NCBI RefSeq assembly: GCF_037997115.1
Contig: NZ_CP150484.1
Location: forward strand, 5,190,022-5,254,021
DNA: 64,000 bases
From: Amycolatopsis coloradensis
GTDB lineage: Bacteria; Actinomycetota; Actinomycetes; Mycobacteriales; Pseudonocardiaceae
Reading direction: 5' to 3'
The notes below the pieces were generated by a model. The model was not told the origin of the DNA. It worked only from the letters and a program-made list of their open reading frames with translations, and searched no databases. This document shows positions 62,022 through 64,000 of this stretch, in pieces. How positions within the stretch are numbered: position 1 is the stretch's first letter; each line of letters starts with the position of its first letter. A program made the translations under genes and the position numbers.

Positions 62022-63374
62022 CTAATGATCGCCGGACCCGGCCGGGCGGGTGTTCACGGACAGCGGAACCGCGTCGTGGTCGCGCGGTCCGTCCACTGTG
62101 GATTCCACGGCACAGGAAGGGACCAGGCGGAACAGAGCCATCGCGCTGATCATGCTGACGCCGCAGATCGCGGCCAGGTACCAGGTGATGCCGGTGGTCG
62201 AACCGGTGGCGTTGAGCACCGCGGTGGCGATCATCGGAGCGAGTCCGCCGCCGAGGATCGCGCCGCCCTGCAGCAGCAGCGACATACCGGAGAACCGGAC
62301 GTTGACCGGGAAGGTGTCCGCGATGATGGCGCCCTGCACGCAGTGGGTGATCGGGACGAGCAGGCCCATACCCGCCAGCGCGAGCATCGCGAGCCCGGTG
62401 TTCCCGGTGTTCAGCAACGGGAAGAACGCGAGGCACCACAGCAGGAGCGCGGCCGACCCGGCGACGAACATGGTGCGCCTGCCGTGGCGGTCGGCGATCC
62501 GGGTCCAGATCGGGATGGTGGCGAACCACAGCACCGCCGATCCGGTCACCGACAGGATCAGGAACTGCCGGTCGTAGTGGAGGTTCTGGGTGCCGTAGGA
62601 CAGGGTGAAGACCATGAACACGTAGGCGACCGCGGAGTTCGCCACACCGACCAGCAGGGTCAGGGCCAGCCTGCCGAAGCCGACCTTGAACGCCGCGCCC
62701 AGCGGGAACCGGACCACCTTGTCGTTCCGCGCGGCCTGCGCGAACGACGGAGATTCGGTGATTCGCAGCCGGATCATCAGTCCGATCGCGACCAGCACGA
62801 CGCTCAGAAGGAACGGGATCCGCCAGCCCCACGCGGCGAACGCGTCGGCGGGCATCACCGCGCTGCTGCCGAGGAACAGCAGATTCGCCAGCACCAGACC
62901 GGCAGGCGTGCCCATCTGCGGGAATCCGGCATACCGGTTCCGTTGATCGGCGGGCGCGTGTTCCATCGACATCAGGGTCGCTCCCGCGCCTTCGCCGCCG
63001 AGCCCGATGCCCTGCACGATCCGCATCGATACCAGCAGGATCGGTGCCCAGATACCGATCGCTTGGTAGTTCGGGATCAATCCGATCAACGTGGAGCCGA
63101 TGCCCATCAGCATCAGCGACACCACCAGCGTGGACTTGCGGCCGATCCGGTCGCCGAAGTGGCCGAACACCAGACCGCCGAGCGGGCGGGCGATGAACCC
63201 GACGGCGAAGGTGCTGAACGCGGCAAGGGTGCCGACCGTGGGACTCAGCGAGGGAAAGAACTGCTTGTTGAAGATCAGCGCGGACGCGGTGCCGTAGAGG
63301 AAGAAGTCGTACCACTCGAGGGTGGTCCCGGCGAGCGTGGCGGCGGCGATCTTGCGGGGCGCGGGTGCGTTCAT
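62022..63374 (-). CDS. MHS-type MFS transporter
   Basis: 450 aa from ATG 63374 (the frame to 63536 is unsupported). Twelve TM segments; GTTLEWYDFFLYG, FGHFGDRIGRKSTLV and RIVQGIGLGGEGAGA are signatures of the metabolite:H+ symporter family (ShiA/ProP). Substrate likely a carboxylate or betaine. It is 10 bp upstream of the nucleophile-less hydrolase on the same strand, so both may serve one pathway. Confidence 0.9.
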   Translation of the reverse strand: MNAPAPRKIAAATLAGTTLEWYDFFLYGTASALIFNKQFFPSLSPTVGTLAAFSTFAVGFIARPLGGLVFGHFGDRIGRKSTLVVSLMLMGIGSTLIGLIPNYQAIGIWAPILLVSMRIVQGIGLGGEGAGATLMSMEHAPADQRNRYAGFPQMGTPAGLVLANLLFLGSSAVMPADAFAAWGWRIPFLLSVVLVAIGLMIRLRITESPSFAQAARNDKVVRFPLGAAFKVGFGRLALTLLVGVANSAVAYVFMVFTLSYGTQNLHYDRQFLILSVTGSAVLWFATIPIWTRIADRHGRRTMFVAGSAALLLWCLAFFPLLNTGNTGLAMLALAGMGLLVPITHCVQGAIIADTFPVNVRFSGMSLLLQGGAILGGGLAPMIATAVLNATGSTTGITWYLAAICGVSMISAMALFRLVPSCAVESTVDGPRDHDAVPLSVNTRPAGSGDH

Positions 63375-63704
63375 CTGCGAAAACCCAATCGACTCGGGCG
63401 ACAGCCGATCGCGGCTGCTGGCGATTGGGCAGAAGCCTGACACCGTGAGGCATAGGCCACAAATGCCGAATTGTCGGTCTGTCATGTCCAAATGGGCATA
63501 GCTCGGGAGGGGGTCACGCTGGCCGGTCCGCAACACGCTCGCTGGACCGTCGTGAGTGGCGATTCGGGTTCTGACCCGGTGTCTGAGTTCAGGACATGTC
63601 GGACAGTTGATGTTTCAGGACCTCACGGACACTGACCGGCTTGTCGGCGTGGTGACCAGGGCTTGTGTGGTGATCATGCGGCGATGGGCAGAGCAGGTTT
63701 TCCG
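63375..63704. other. Intergenic region and left flank of the IS element
   Basis: Contains GTCGTGAGTGGC (near 63550), a shortened copy of the 22285 repeat. No gene. The insertion-element end is expected here, but its terminal inverted repeat cannot be set without the right end. Confidence 0.45.
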
Positions 63705-64000
63705 ATGGATCCTGAGTTCGTCGCCGCGATCGTCAGGTCGGCTGCGGGCGAGAAGATCAACGTGGCGCGGTTCTGTCGCGAGCACGGGGTTTCCCGTGAC
63801 ACCTTCTATCGGTATGTGGCTCGGTTCCGGAGCGAGGGGACCGTCGGGTTCGCCTGCCGCAGCACCGCTCCGCTGAGCCATCCGTCCGCGCTGGGTGAGG
63901 AGGTGGCCGAGGCGGTGCTGCGGGCCCGTAAAGAGCTCGAGGAGGAAGGCCTGGACAACGGGCCGATCTCGATTCGCTGGCGTCTGGAGGACGCCGGGAT
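63705..64000 (+). mobile_element. IS-type transposase, N-terminal part (cut by window edge)
   Basis: At least 98 codons from ATG 63705 (or 63684) read to the window end. FVAAIVRSAAGEKINVARFC is an HTH with the pattern of IS481-type integrase-fold transposases (AARFCREHGVSRDTFYRYVARFRSEG), followed by KELEEEGLDNGPISIRWRLED. The DDE core lies outside. Confidence 0.75.

Noticed and set aside
61665..63440. 591-aa plus-strand frame across the MFS gene
   Set aside because: Antisense of a 12-TM transporter; no start signal or domain.

Overview
The window is high-GC (about 70%) actinobacterial chromosome with GTG/TTG starts, ATGA/GTGA overlaps and purine-rich Shine-Dalgarno sites. Its gene content (CmtR-type sensor, 2-methylisoborneol operon, AztABCD zinc importer, short actinobacterial families such as DUF2267, DUF3040 and DUF6480) and repeated GTGAAGGC-type terminator hairpins suggest a Pseudonocardiaceae member close to Amycolatopsis. 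The genus is an inference. No rRNA, tRNA or CRISPR was seen.

Layout. 1-1145: CmtR-like Cd/Pb sensor, CDF-type transporter and a cut-off methyltransferase. 1436-6492: a complete 2-methylisoborneol operon with TWO paralogous Family 2B encapsulin shell genes, geranyl diphosphate C-methyltransferase and 2-MIB synthase, i.e. an apparent encapsulated terpene synthase. 6510-17253: housekeeping and orphan genes (NAD+ DNA ligase, Ca2+/H+ antiporter, streptogrisin-like protease, DUF2891, TetR with a DUF1348 target, SUKH protein). 17263-22199: Zur-box-controlled zinc importer with two AztD-like lipoprotein metallochaperones. 22661-26435: NarL-type two-component system divergent from an ABC exporter.

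26765-32432 is the most unusual biosynthetic locus: aspartate kinase, a 1350-aa single-module membrane NRPS with the architecture of epsilon-poly-L-lysine synthetase (A-T-six TM-three tandem C-like domains), and an in-frame-deleted remnant of a diaminobutyrate aminotransferase. It looks like an isopeptide-linked homopoly(amino acid) pathway. It is followed by a perfect 21-bp AT-rich inverted repeat and a second-type methionine aminopeptidase whose 3' end runs into a perfect 95-bp tandem repeat.

33806-48032: small or regulatory genes (49-aa ORF, ArsR, GlxA-type AraC regulator plus isochorismatase), pyruvate oxidase/dehydrogenase, a TetR with two operators facing a three-subunit molybdenum hydroxylase, GreA-like factor, D-amino-acid dehydrogenase with a 56-aa leucine-zipper partner, and a PucR regulator. 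48208-50825: secreted F5/8-Fn3-phosphoesterase and a beta-propeller-like lipid-free secreted protein. 50806-54617: duplicated-domain Lrp regulator divergent from AbgT transporter plus M20 peptidase, a folate-catabolite (p-aminobenzoyl-glutamate) uptake and cleavage unit. 54673-59885: a stress cassette (universal stress protein, DUF2267, dienelactone hydrolase-like, erythromycin-esterase-like, frameshifted phosphoribosyltransferase). 60065-63374: GH43, DUF6480, nucleophile-less dienelactone hydrolase, MHS-type MFS transporter. 63705-end: start of an IS-type transposase.
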